From Planctomycetota bacterium (GTDB lineage Bacteria; Planctomycetota; UBA11346): a DNA stretch of 64,000 nucleotides. The stretch spans positions 52,560 through 116,559 of the forward strand of contig BJHQ01000016.1 in assembly GCA_014193115.1 (NCBI GenBank). Direction: 5' to 3'. This document shows positions 8,754-17,667 of this stretch, piece after piece. The notes beneath the pieces were generated by a model. That model saw only the letters and a list, made by a program, of their open reading frames with translations, did no database searches and was not told the DNA's origin. Numbering within the stretch: the first letter of the stretch is position 1; every line of letters begins with the position of its first letter. Position numbers and translations under genes: made by a program.

Positions 8754-8835
8754 GAAGAGGCTCCGGCATCCGCCGGATTCCGCCTCCACATCCACCACCG
8801 TGGATGGCCGTCTCACCACGGCCGAAGATGAGGCC

Positions 8836-10863
8836 ATGTCCGAACGCGATCAGCCGCCGCCCCGCCGCGAACCGTCGAACCGCCTCGGTTCGGTCGCTCC
8901 TGAAGGCTGGTTGGCACGGATTCGCCGCGCCCTGGTCGGGGCGCCGCGCAAGCTGCGCGACCTCAACCTTGGCCATGCCATGGCGCTGACCGCGGTGCTC
9001 GCCTGGGTCGGACTGGGCGCCGACGGGTTGTCATCGAGCGCCTACGGTCCTGAGGAGGCCTTCAAGGCGATCGGCAGCCACCTGCATCTGGCAGTTCCGC
9101 TGGCGCTGGCCACCGCCGGAACCGTTTTCCTGCTCGCTGCGGCCTACAGCCGGGTGGTCGAGACCTTCCCGGTAGGCGGCGGCTATGCCGTCGCCACCAA
9201 GTGCCTGGGACCGCAAGCCGGCATCGTGTCCGGTTCGGCGCTGCTGGTGGATTACATCCTGACCATCGCCATCTCGATCGCGGCAGCGGCCGATGCGCTG
9301 TTCAGCTTGGCTCCGTTGTCGTGGCAGGTGGTGAAACTGCCCACCGCCTTGGTCGCAACCGCCTGCCTGCTGGTCTTGAATCTGCGCGGGGTCAAGGAAT
9401 CGATCGTGATCCTGGCTCCGATCTTCGTGCTCTTCGTGGTCTCCCATGCCTTGCTGATCGGCGCTGGCATTCTGCTCCACCTGCCCCAGGTCGGCGAAGT
9501 CACCGAGCGGGTCAGCCAAGGTTTCGCCACCGATCTCGGTGCTGGCGGGATCGGACTGATCGCGCTGTGCAGCATCTTCCTGAAAGCCTATGCCATGGGC
9601 GGCGGCACCTACACCGGCATTGAGGCGGTGAGCAACGCCCTGCCGCTGATGCGCGAGCCGAAGGTGAAAACCGCGCGCAACGCCATGTCCCTGCTCGCCT
9701 GGAGTCTGGCTCTGTGCGCCGGCGGACTGGTGCTGGCGTATCTGCTGTGGGACATCCGCCATGTCGAAGGCAAGACCATGAACGCGGTGCTGGTCGAAGC
9801 CGTAGCCGAGCATCTGCCGATGGGCTGGGCGTTCGTCTGGATCACCATGCTGTCGGCCAGCGCGCTGCTGCTGGTTGCGGCCCAGGCCGGTTTCATCGGT
9901 GGACCGCGGGTCATGGCCAACCTCGCCGGTGATGCCTGGCTGCCCAGGCGGTTCACCCGTTTGTCGGACCGGCTGGTCACCGAGCAGGGCGTCGTCGTCA
10001 TGGGCGTCGCCGCCATCGCCGCGCTGGCGTTCACTGGCGGCGCAGTGGACCTGCTGGTGGTCATGTATTCCATCAACGTTTTCGTGACGTTCACCTTGAC
10101 CATGGTCGGCATGTTCAGGCACTGGTTGAGCGAGCGCAGCGCCACTCCCAGCCTGCGCCGCAGGCGGCTCGGCCTGTTCGGATTCGCCACCGTCCTGTGC
10201 GCTGGCATCCTGATCGCGACGGTCTTTTCGAAGTTCACCGATGGCGGCTGGGTCACTGTCATTGCGACCGGATTGGTCGTTGCCATGTGCTGCTTCATCC
10301 GAATCCATTACCGGCGGATGGCCTTCCGGTTGGCCCACGCGTTCAAATCCATCGTCCCGGCAAACCCAGCACCAGTGCGGACCGACGTGGGCGAGGTGAT
10401 CCCTGGTCCAAACAGCCCGCCGACCCTGGTCCTGCTTGCCGATTCGCTCAATGGCACCAGTTGGCATACCTTGCTCAATGCGCTGCGCGCCTTCCCAGGA
10501 TATTACCAGCAGGTCGTGGTGGTCGGGGTGGCGGTGGTCGATGCGATCGACGGCTCCGACGTGGTCGAGGCCGAAGTCCGCCTGAAGCATCGGATGGAGC
10601 ACTGGGTCCCCCAGATCCGCGCCCTGGGCCTGCCCTGCACCCTGCGCATCGGCAGTGGCACCGAGGTCGACCAGGCGGTCGAAGACACCTGCCGCGCCGT
10701 GCGGAAGGACCATCCCCGACTGATGGTCGTCGCTGGGAAAGTGCTCTCGACCCATGAAGGCTGGCTGTGGCGCCTGCTCCACAACGACACTGCGCTCGCC
10801 GTGCAGCTGCGCCTGCAATGGGCCGGTATCCCGATCTATCTGGTGGCGGCGCGGCTGCCCTGA
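8836..10863 (+). CDS. KimA-like potassium transporter (APC superfamily)
   Basis: This is a 675-residue membrane protein with about twelve transmembrane helices (residues ~45-490) and a cytosolic C-terminal alpha/beta domain (~530-675, PPTLVLLADSLNGTSW onward). The segment LGADGLSSSAYGPEEAF in the first helix and the later GGWVTV before the last helices are typical of the KimA/YdaO group of K+/H+ symporters in the amino acid-polyamine-organocation superfamily. ATG 8836 is chosen because GATGAGG precedes it and the earlier GTG 8752 lies inside the riboswitch. The c-di-AMP aptamer in its leader independently supports the KimA assignment, since B. subtilis kimA is controlled the same way. Function as a K+ importer is inferred from family and riboswitch together. 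A generic amino-acid permease is the main alternative. Confidence 0.85.
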   Translation: MSERDQPPPRREPSNRLGSVAPEGWLARIRRALVGAPRKLRDLNLGHAMALTAVLAWVGLGADGLSSSAYGPEEAFKAIGSHLHLAVPLALATAGTVFLLAAAYSRVVETFPVGGGYAVATKCLGPQAGIVSGSALLVDYILTIAISIAAAADALFSLAPLSWQVVKLPTALVATACLLVLNLRGVKESIVILAPIFVLFVVSHALLIGAGILLHLPQVGEVTERVSQGFATDLGAGGIGLIALCSIFLKAYAMGGGTYTGIEAVSNALPLMREPKVKTARNAMSLLAWSLALCAGGLVLAYLLWDIRHVEGKTMNAVLVEAVAEHLPMGWAFVWITMLSASALLLVAAQAGFIGGPRVMANLAGDAWLPRRFTRLSDRLVTEQGVVVMGVAAIAALAFTGGAVDLLVVMYSINVFVTFTLTMVGMFRHWLSERSATPSLRRRRLGLFGFATVLCAGILIATVFSKFTDGGWVTVIATGLVVAMCCFIRIHYRRMAFRLAHAFKSIVPANPAPVRTDVGEVIPGPNSPPTLVLLADSLNGTSWHTLLNALRAFPGYYQQVVVVGVAVVDAIDGSDVVEAEVRLKHRMEHWVPQIRALGLPCTLRIGSGTEVDQAVEDTCRAVRKDHPRLMVVAGKVLSTHEGWLWRLLHNDTALAVQLRLQWAGIPIYLVAARLP

Positions 10864-11051
10864 GCGGTCGATTGGTCCGACGGAACCCCACCGCCGCGGT
10901 GTTCTTGGAACCCCGACGATGGTGGTTGCGGGCCAAGTCCGATTCGACCTGGATGACGAAGTTGGGGAATCGCCACGGCGCCAAAGCCCCAAGTGATGGC
11001 AGGCTGGAAGATCCAACCACTTCCGGTTGTTTGCCCGACCAGCGAATACTT

Positions 11052-11093
11052 TCCCTGTTTTTCCTTCGTGTCTTGTCGCCTTGGTGGTTCAAC
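11052..11093 (-). repeat. Family D repeat, reverse orientation
   Basis: On the minus strand this reads GTTGAACCACCAAGGCGACA and onward through AAGACACGAAGG. It is the same pattern (ACC.CCAAGRCGCCAAGRCGCCAAGG) seen at 48570-48595 and 53151-53170. It is an intergenic dispersed repeat of unknown function. Confidence 0.5.
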
Positions 11094-11132
11094 TGCTTGG
11101 TTGAGGTTGAAAGTAGCATCAAGGCAAACCTT

Positions 11133-11159
11133 GGCGAGCTGGGGTTTGCTTCTCCCAGG
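11133..11159 (-). repeat. Family C palindromic repeat, single degenerate copy
   Basis: The minus strand reads GGGAGAAGCAAACCCCAGCT and then CGCC. It is a diverged version of the GGAG-headed element that occurs three times inside mutS at 54631-54849. It shows that family C is dispersed and not confined to mutS. Confidence 0.55.
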
Positions 11160-11200
11160 TCGCGGGTCAACGACCCAGCCTGCGATTCGTATATGGACAC

Positions 11201-12046
11201 ATGTCCACAGGTGAAACCGATGCGATTGCTTTCGCCGTCCCGGCCTTGGATCGATCACTGGATGTGATCGAGCAGCTGCATCTGCATCCGGATGGTTGTT
11301 CAACGGCGGAACTGTCCGGGCACCTGCGCATGCCTCGGGCCAGTCTGTTCCGGATCATCGCCACGCTGGTCAGGCGCGGCTATGTCTGGCGCGATCCCAC
11401 GACCCAGCGGGTCGGGCTGACCCGGAAGTTCCTGGAATTGGGGATGCCGCGGATGCCGACGGTGCTGCTCGGCGAAGCCGCTGGAGTGCCGATGCGGACC
11501 GCCCGCGACGCCATCGGCGAGACCATCCTGATCGGCGTCCTGGCAGGCGAGGAAGGCGTACTTCTCGACCAGGTCCGGGGGCGCCATCCGTTCATCCTGT
11601 CCTGCGATCCTGGGCTGCGTTTTCCGCTCCACGACTGCGCTCCCGGCAAGGTCCTGCTGGCCTGCGCCGAACCGGCCGAACGCACCCGCCGACTGCGTCG
11701 CCTTGAGCTGAGCCCGACCACCGTCCACACCATCACGGATCGCCGGCGCTTCGCCGCCGAACTCGACCAGGTCCTGGCCCAGGGGTTCGCCATCGACCGC
11801 CAGGAGAACCTCCTCGGCTGCCACTGCGTAGCCGTGCCGGTCGGCCTGCCCGACCAGCCGCCGATCGCTGCGATCTGGGCCTCCGGCCCGACCAGCCGGA
11901 TGGTCGAGGCGGACTTCCCGCGTGTCGCCGAGGTACTGAAGGCGGCGGCAGCGGACATGCTGCATCGCCTCGGCCTGGCTCCGCCGGCCGCAGCCCAGCA
12001 GCGCAGCGATCTGGACCCGACCTCCGTGCTCGCCCAGGCCGGGTGA
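11201..12046 (+). CDS. IclR-family transcriptional regulator
   Basis: This is a 281-residue protein with an N-terminal winged helix-turn-helix (about residues 12-70: ALDRSLDVIEQL, STAELSGHLRMPRASLFRII) and a C-terminal IclR effector-binding domain. The latter includes the hallmark LHDCAPGKVLLA segment, DRQENLLGCHCVAVPV and the terminal helix. It binds DNA as a dimer and senses a small molecule. The inverted pair TGGACA-N2-TGTCCA (11194-11207) overlaps the ATG and could be an autoregulatory operator. No strong ribosome-binding site is visible. The stop lies 35 bases ahead of the PSCyt/DUF1592 gene, so co-transcription with that exported cluster is likely. Confidence 0.9.
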   Translation: MSTGETDAIAFAVPALDRSLDVIEQLHLHPDGCSTAELSGHLRMPRASLFRIIATLVRRGYVWRDPTTQRVGLTRKFLELGMPRMPTVLLGEAAGVPMRTARDAIGETILIGVLAGEEGVLLDQVRGRHPFILSCDPGLRFPLHDCAPGKVLLACAEPAERTRRLRRLELSPTTVHTITDRRRFAAELDQVLAQGFAIDRQENLLGCHCVAVPVGLPDQPPIAAIWASGPTSRMVEADFPRVAEVLKAAAADMLHRLGLAPPAAAQQRSDLDPTSVLAQAG

Positions 12047-12081
12047 ACCGCATGGACCCACGCATTTCATCGAGGATCGCG

Positions 12082-15000
12082 ATGCGGACCGCACTCATCA
12101 GCTGCGCCATCCTGGGTCTCGCGGCAGCCGAGCCGCAGGGGTTCAAGCACACCGCCAAGCCGGTGGTCGACACCTATTGCATCCAATGCCACAGCGGGGC
12201 GAAGGCCAAGGGCGACGCCGATCTCGCGCAATATGGCGATGGCGAGATGCCCTCTGCGTTGCTCGAAAAAATCGCCGAAGTGGTTGGGGAAGGATTCATG
12301 CCCCCCAAGGGCAAACCGACGCCCACCGTCGGCGAGCGGACCGCGCTGATGACCTGGCTGCACCAGACCATCGATCGGCGGGCCTTGGCCCAAGCTGGCG
12401 ACCCGGGCCAGGTCGTCGTCCGCCGGCAGACCAATGCGGAGCTGAATTACACCCTGGCCGATCTGACTGGCGTCGCCATCGATTGGACCCGCGACTTCCC
12501 GGCCGACGCCAGCGGTGGCGAAGGTTTCTCCAATACAGGCCAAACCTTGCAGATGTCGGCCTCACAGATCGAGAAATACTTGGCGCTGGTCAACCGGGTG
12601 GCCGACAACGCCCTGTTCCTGCCGGGCAGCGGACCAGTGTTCCTGGGCAGCCCGGTGAGCACCGACAGCCAGCAGCGGGCGTGGATCGCCCTGGAACGGC
12701 TCGATCGGTTTTACGCCGCCAATCGCCTGACCCATGTCGATACGGCGCCGGCAGGACTGATCGCCACCTATGCCTATCCCCATTTGCGCAAGGAAACCCG
12801 CGACAAGTTCAAGAGCCAGGGCGGCGGCGGCACGGCACCCGGCGGCGACTTCCGCTTTGTGCGTTCGCTACGTCGGCTGGAGTTCCGCCTCGACCGTCTG
12901 TCGCCGGCGCTGACCGCCTATGCCATCCCCCAAGCACTGCCCAAGGAACCGCTGAAACCCGAACTGAAGGATCGTTGGCAGCAGTTGTGGCTCGACCTGC
13001 GGTACGCCGCCGGCGATGTGCGAGCCCAGAAAATCTCGCTGCTCCACCTGCATTTCGCGAGCAAGCCCTACCTCGTCGGCGAGAACCCGCGGATCGAAGC
13101 GGGGATGCAGCAGAAAAAGCAGAAAATAGATGTGGTCTATGAGCGCGATCTGGTGTTCAGCGTTCCGACCTTGGTGCCGTTCCTTGCGGGCCTGCGGGTC
13201 TTCACGGAAACGGAGCGGAAAAGCCTGGAAGATTTCGAGAATGTCCAATTCTATGACACCTTGGAGGTGCCCAATCACGACGCTTTCGACGCCTTCCTCG
13301 ACCAGTACCTGGACGCCAAACAGCTCGAAGCCTTGTGGAAAAAGGTCAACGATCCAAGCGATCCGCTGACCAAACGCCTGGGCGGAGTTCCGCCACCGGA
13401 ATGGAACCAGCGCTGGACGGACTGGACGGCGCAGGAAAAGACCTTCCCGGAACTGGTCCGGGCCAGCGCCCATCAGGCGATGCTCGACTTCGCTGCCCGG
13501 GCCTGGCGCCGGCCCTTGGCCAAGGACGAATCGGCCGCCCTCTCGGCCACGTTCACCGACCAGCTCACGAAGGGCGCGTCGTACCAGGAAGCGATGCGGT
13601 TGTTCGTCCAGCGGGTGCTGATGTCGCCGCATTTCCTGTATCGGATCGAGCGCGGCAGGCCGCCTGACACGGCGAAAGCGACCCCAGGCAAGCCGGCAGA
13701 CATCGAGCCGTTGACCGGCCATGAGCTCGCCAGTCGCCTCTCCTACCTGCTGTGGTCATCGATGCCCGACGACGAGTTGCTGCGCGCTGCCGCGGCCGGT
13801 GAGCTGGATGATCCCGCCAAGCTCAAAGCCCAGGCGGCGCGGATGCGCAAGGATCCGCGGATCCGCCGGCTGGCCCAGGAATTCTTCGGCCAATGGCTCG
13901 GGTTCTACCGGTTCGCAGACTTTTCCCGGCCCAATCAGCAGCGTTTTCCCGACTTCACCCCGAACCTCCGGGCGGCGATGCTCACCGAGGCCCTCGACCT
14001 GTGCACCGATCTGGTCGCCAGCGATGGCGATCTGCGCCTGTTTTTACATGCCGATTACGCCTACCTGAGCCGCGAACTCGGGGAATTCTATGCCATTCCC
14101 CGGGACGAACGCCGGTGGCCGTGGGCACCGGCAAGCACCACCGCAGCCCTGCACCGCAACGGCACCTGGACCACCGACGCGGCGCGGCCTGGGGCGTTGT
14201 CAGGCGCACCGCCCAACGGTGGCGAAGCCGTGATCGCCTTCGCGGTCCCCGCTGATCGCCGCCCAGAGCTGCGTCCCGGCGAGACCTTGCAGGCCTGGAT
14301 CGAGGTCCGTCTCGACCCTGATCAGCCCGCGAAAACCCTGGCCATCCACTGGGCGACCGAAGCCAAAGCGAAAGATGGAACGATGGCGCCGTCGCTGTGG
14401 CAGAGCGCCTATTGGGGTGCATTCGGCGGAGCGAAACCAGCCACCGACCTGGAGAGCGTCGCGTCGCTGCAACCTCCGCCAGCGCCGCCGGCACCGACAA
14501 TGGCTGCCGCCGAATCCCTGGAAACCTTCGATCCGGACAAGCCGGCGGTGGTCAAGCCGATCGAGCCGGCGAAAAAACCGGATCCCGCCAAGGCGAAGCC
14601 CAAGCCGCCCGAACCGATCCACCTTGGCCTTCCGCCCCAGGCCGGTGCCTGGGGCCGGCTGGCTCTGCCTTTGGGCAAGCTGCGCCTGGACGACCCGCGG
14701 GCCATCCGGGCCATCGCGGTCAGCCATGGCGGTGGGCGGGCCACCTGGGGCGTCGTGACCTTCGCTCCGGATCCCTGGGCTGGGAAAACAGCAGCGAATC
14801 CGTTCGTGTCAGCGCCTCGGATCAGTCTGGCCGGAACCCAGCGGCGCGGGATGCTCGGCTGGGGCGCGCTGCTCGCGATCAACGCCCATCCGCTGCGCAC
14901 CAGCCCGGTGTTGCGCGGCAACTGGCTGCTTAAGGACGTGCTCGGCACACCGACCCCGCCTCCGCCCAACGATGTGCCGTTGCTGCCCGAGGACGAAAAG

Positions 15001-15438
15001 AATCCCGAGGGATTGTCGGTGGGCCAGATGCTCGCCAAGCACCGCGAAAACCAGACCTGCGCCGCCTGCCATGCCCGGATCGACCCGCTCGGCATCGCTC
15101 TGGAGCAGTTCGATCCGATCGGCCGTTGGCGGGACAAGGACGGCAACGGCAAACCGATCGACAGCACGAGCCGGCTTGAGGACGGCACTGTGATCGCAGG
15201 TGCCTCTGGCTTGCATGCCTATCTGAAAGGCGAGATCCCGGCCAAGCGATTCGCCCGTCGTTTCGCCCGGAAACTGCTGGGTTTCGCCCTGGGCCGCCAG
15301 GTCATACCGGGCGACAATCCGCTGCTCGACCAGATCGATGCGGCGCTGGTGAAGGAGGGCTTCCGCATCTCGGTGGTGCTCGACGCCATCGTCGCCAGTC
15401 CGCAGTTCCGCTCCCTCCGCCGTCGTGACGGCACCTGA
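12082..15438 (+). CDS. PSCyt1/DUF1587/DUF1592/DUF1588/DUF1585 planctomycete-type cytochrome c protein
   Basis: This is an 1118-residue exported protein. A short signal peptide (MRTALISCAILGLAAA) is followed by the PSCyt1 haem-c motif CIQCH. Then come DUF1587 (around LNYTLADLTGVAIDW), DUF1595/DUF1592 (RAWRRPL through LSYLLWSSMPDDELL and FFGQWLGF), DUF1588 carrying a second haem motif CAACH, and DUF1585 at the C-terminus (FARRFARKLLGFALGRQ). A Pro/Lys/Ala-rich low-complexity insertion (about residues 795-850) interrupts the DUF1588 region. ATG 12082 has GAGG six bases upstream; GTG 12043, overlapping the iclR stop, would add 13 residues. Such proteins are paired with DUF1552 proteins in Planctomycetes and related phyla, and their exact reaction is not known. 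Periplasmic location and electron-transfer chemistry are inferred from the haem motifs. Confidence 0.93.
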   Translation: MRTALISCAILGLAAAEPQGFKHTAKPVVDTYCIQCHSGAKAKGDADLAQYGDGEMPSALLEKIAEVVGEGFMPPKGKPTPTVGERTALMTWLHQTIDRRALAQAGDPGQVVVRRQTNAELNYTLADLTGVAIDWTRDFPADASGGEGFSNTGQTLQMSASQIEKYLALVNRVADNALFLPGSGPVFLGSPVSTDSQQRAWIALERLDRFYAANRLTHVDTAPAGLIATYAYPHLRKETRDKFKSQGGGGTAPGGDFRFVRSLRRLEFRLDRLSPALTAYAIPQALPKEPLKPELKDRWQQLWLDLRYAAGDVRAQKISLLHLHFASKPYLVGENPRIEAGMQQKKQKIDVVYERDLVFSVPTLVPFLAGLRVFTETERKSLEDFENVQFYDTLEVPNHDAFDAFLDQYLDAKQLEALWKKVNDPSDPLTKRLGGVPPPEWNQRWTDWTAQEKTFPELVRASAHQAMLDFAARAWRRPLAKDESAALSATFTDQLTKGASYQEAMRLFVQRVLMSPHFLYRIERGRPPDTAKATPGKPADIEPLTGHELASRLSYLLWSSMPDDELLRAAAAGELDDPAKLKAQAARMRKDPRIRRLAQEFFGQWLGFYRFADFSRPNQQRFPDFTPNLRAAMLTEALDLCTDLVASDGDLRLFLHADYAYLSRELGEFYAIPRDERRWPWAPASTTAALHRNGTWTTDAARPGALSGAPPNGGEAVIAFAVPADRRPELRPGETLQAWIEVRLDPDQPAKTLAIHWATEAKAKDGTMAPSLWQSAYWGAFGGAKPATDLESVASLQPPPAPPAPTMAAAESLETFDPDKPAVVKPIEPAKKPDPAKAKPKPPEPIHLGLPPQAGAWGRLALPLGKLRLDDPRAIRAIAVSHGGGRATWGVVTFAPDPWAGKTAANPFVSAPRISLAGTQRRGMLGWGALLAINAHPLRTSPVLRGNWLLKDVLGTPTPPPPNDVPLLPEDEKNPEGLSVGQMLAKHRENQTCAACHARIDPLGIALEQFDPIGRWRDKDGNGKPIDSTSRLEDGTVIAGASGLHAYLKGEIPAKRFARRFARKLLGFALGRQVIPGDNPLLDQIDAALVKEGFRISVVLDAIVASPQFRSLRRRDGT

Positions 15439-15461
15439 CCCGCACCTGTCCAGGATCTGCC

Positions 15462-16808
15462 ATGACCAACCACCGCACTTCCCGCCGCGCCGTGCTCAAA
15501 GGTCTCGGCGTGGCCTTGGCCTTGCCCTGGCTGGAATCGGCCTGGGCCAAAGACCCAGCAGTTGCAGCCGCGCCGTCAGCTCCGACCAAGCCAGTTCGTT
15601 TCGCCAGCTTGTTCATGGGCAATGGGGTGAATCCCGGTGGATGGGGCGCCACCGGAAACGGCAAGGACATGGTGCTGAAGCCGGCGCTGACCCCGCTGGA
15701 ATCGGTGAAGGAGCACCTGCTGGTGCTCCAGGGTCTCTACAACCCCAATGCCCTGCACGGCGAACAGCACGTCGGCGCGGTGCCTAACGTCCTGTCTTGC
15801 GCCCGGGTCAAACCGACCGCCTCAGACATCGAGGTCGCCACCAGCTTTGACCAGATTTTGGCCCAGCGCCTCGGCCAGCACACCTCGCTGCCCAGCCTGG
15901 TGCTCGGCATCGAACCGCCCGACACCGGCGTTTTGTCGGGTTTCTCCAAGATTTATTGCGGTCATATCTCGTGGAGCAGCCCGACCACGCCGGTCCCCCG
16001 CGAGAACAATCCGCGCTCGCTGTACGACCGGCTGGTCGGCGATCCGCGCGGCAGCCGCATCGCGCGCAGCGTCCTCGATCTGGTGGCGGACGACGCCAAG
16101 CGCCTGACCCCGGATCTCAGCAGCTGGGACCGCCACCGGGTGAACGACTACCTGACCGCGGTGCGCGAGGTCGAACAGCGGCTTGCCCAGGCGGAACGCA
16201 AGCCCCTGGAACCAGTGCGCGGCCCGACCGTGGACAAGCTGATCGCCGCGCCGGATCCGGTGCCGCCGGTGGACATCGCCGCCCACATGAAGCTGATGCT
16301 CGACCTGCTCGCCATCGCCTTCGCCACCGACCAGACCCGGGTGGCGACCTTCATGTTCAACAACGACCTGTCGAAGATGGATTTCTCGTTCCTCAAGCCG
16401 GGCAACAACAGCCTCAACAATCTCCACACCCAGTCCCATTCCGGTGGCGAGGACTACACCCTGGTCAATCGCTTCCATGTCCAGTGCTTCGCCGATTTCC
16501 TGAACCGGCTCAAGAGCTTCCCGGAAGGCGACGGCACCGTCCTCGACAACAGCTGCGTGACGTTCTGCTCCAGCCTGATGAACGGTGGCGCCCACGATCG
16601 CAGCCAGATGCCGGTGCTGCTCGCTGGCCGGGCCGGCGGCGGATTGAAGACCGGCCGGACGCTGAATTTTGAGATGAAAGGCACCGACCTGGAGGAACCG
16701 CTCAACCGCCGCCGCCGGTTGAGCAACCTCTATCTCGGTCTGCTTGACCACTACGGAATCCACCAACCGGCGTTCGGCGACAGCGTCGGCCGCCTCGACG
16801 GCCTGTAA
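15462..16808 (+). CDS. DUF1552 domain protein, Tat-exported
   Basis: This is a 448-residue protein. The N-terminus TSRRAVLKGLGVALALPWL is a twin-arginine signal followed by a hydrophobic stretch and an Ala-rich cleavage region. The remainder matches the DUF1552 family: FASLFMGNGVNPGGW, QGLYNPNALHGEQHVG, MLDLLAIAFATDQTRVATFM, HTQSHSGGEDYTLVNRFH, FCSSLMNGGAHDRSQMP. The His- and Asp/Asn-rich blocks suggest a metal-dependent fold related to the DUF1501/alkaline phosphatase-like group, but no reaction is established. It begins 23 bases after the PSCyt/DUF1592 gene and is certainly its partner. Tat export implies folding with a cofactor before secretion. Confidence 0.92.
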   Translation: MTNHRTSRRAVLKGLGVALALPWLESAWAKDPAVAAAPSAPTKPVRFASLFMGNGVNPGGWGATGNGKDMVLKPALTPLESVKEHLLVLQGLYNPNALHGEQHVGAVPNVLSCARVKPTASDIEVATSFDQILAQRLGQHTSLPSLVLGIEPPDTGVLSGFSKIYCGHISWSSPTTPVPRENNPRSLYDRLVGDPRGSRIARSVLDLVADDAKRLTPDLSSWDRHRVNDYLTAVREVEQRLAQAERKPLEPVRGPTVDKLIAAPDPVPPVDIAAHMKLMLDLLAIAFATDQTRVATFMFNNDLSKMDFSFLKPGNNSLNNLHTQSHSGGEDYTLVNRFHVQCFADFLNRLKSFPEGDGTVLDNSCVTFCSSLMNGGAHDRSQMPVLLAGRAGGGLKTGRTLNFEMKGTDLEEPLNRRRRLSNLYLGLLDHYGIHQPAFGDSVGRLDGL

Positions 16809-16840
16809 CCAACCCAACCATCCACCCCGGAACCCGCTCC

Positions 16841-17515
16841 ATGCGCCATGCCTTCTTCCTGATCCTGCTGCTTGGCGCCTGGCTTGGCGCCGCCGACCAG
16901 CCCGCCGCCGATCCCCAACCGGTCGAAGTCACCGCCGGGGTCCCAGCCGGTGCCGGCTGGACCAAACTGCTGGTCAACGGATCGAGTTCCGCCGGCTGGG
17001 TCGGCGAACCCGGCATCTGGCGGGTCGAAGGAGACGTGTTCACCGGCGAGGTGGTCAATGCCAGCAATCTCCACCATCATGCTTACACCGAGGCCGAATA
17101 CAGCGATTTCGAGCTGACCTGCGAAACCCGCCTGGTCTCGGGCAAGGATCCCAACAGCGGCATCTGCATCCGCATGCTGCCGGAATTCCATCCAGGCGTC
17201 GGCTATCAGGTCGATACCGGCGCCGGCTATTGGGGCTGCCTGTACGAGGTCGGCTCCCGCAACAAAAAAGTCGCCCCGGTCAGCAAGGAACTGGAGTTGA
17301 AATTGGTCAAGCAGGGCGACTGGAATGCGTTCTATGTGCGTGCCGTCGGCCATCACATCCAGATCTGGCTGAATGGCACCAAGACCGTGGACATCGATGA
17401 CCAGCCCGGCCGCCTGACTGGACGGATCGGTTTCCAACTCGCCCATAACCGGGTCATGGCCGCCAGTTTCCGCAACCTCTACATCCGCCCGATCGAGGTC
17501 CAACCGAAACCGTGA
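16841..17515 (+). CDS. DUF1080 (3-keto-disaccharide hydrolase domain) exported protein
   Basis: This is a 224-residue protein with a signal peptide (MRHAFFLILLLGAWLGAAD) and a concanavalin-like jelly roll of the DUF1080 family. Recognisable blocks are GWTKLLVNG, WRVEGDVFTGE, YSDFELTCETRL, NSGICIRM, DWNAFYVRAVGHHIQIWLNG and RLTGRIGFQLA. The family includes enzymes acting on 3-keto sugars and is heavily expanded in Planctomycetes. It follows the DUF1552 gene after 32 bases and closes this run. A hairpin (ACTCGGCC-GTTC-GGCTGAGT, with one G-T pair) lies about 33 bases downstream and may end transcription. Confidence 0.88.
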   Translation: MRHAFFLILLLGAWLGAADQPAADPQPVEVTAGVPAGAGWTKLLVNGSSSAGWVGEPGIWRVEGDVFTGEVVNASNLHHHAYTEAEYSDFELTCETRLVSGKDPNSGICIRMLPEFHPGVGYQVDTGAGYWGCLYEVGSRNKKVAPVSKELELKLVKQGDWNAFYVRAVGHHIQIWLNGTKTVDIDDQPGRLTGRIGFQLAHNRVMAASFRNLYIRPIEVQPKP

Positions 17516-17667
17516 TGCGTTTGATGCGGGTATCGCGTCCTGGAAACTCGGCCGTTCGGCTGAGTGCACGCTGTCGCCGAAGTATCGGTGTCACTGATCT
17601 GCGGGCTGCTGGCACTGCGTTGCACGCCCGCTGAGACACCGTTCAGGAGCGGATGCCCCTGGTACAA

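Larger units (their letters stand above)
8337..8835. other. Gap between tRNA-Ser and the KimA-like gene
   Basis: This 499-base gap has no gene. From left to right it holds the minus-strand tRNA promoter (8358-8386), about 240 bases in which nothing was recognised, the c-di-AMP aptamer (8625-8753), and two perfect stem-loops: CATCCAC/GTGGATG and GGCCGT/ACGGCC. It ends at the GATGAGG ribosome-binding site of the transporter. Confidence 0.7.
10864..11200. other. Gap between the KimA-like gene and iclR gene holding repeat copies
   Basis: No gene was found. The gap contains one reverse copy of the CCAAG-type repeat (family D, 11052-11093) and one degenerate GGAG-type palindrome (family C, 11133-11159). 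An inverted pair TGGACA/TGTCCA overlaps the iclR start. No convincing terminator was seen for the transporter gene. Confidence 0.6.

Noticed and set aside
8752..8835. Earlier GTG start for the KimA-like gene
   Set aside because: GTG 8752 lies in the P1 stem of the c-di-AMP riboswitch. The encoded 28 residues are not conserved-looking, and ATG 8836 has a better ribosome-binding site.
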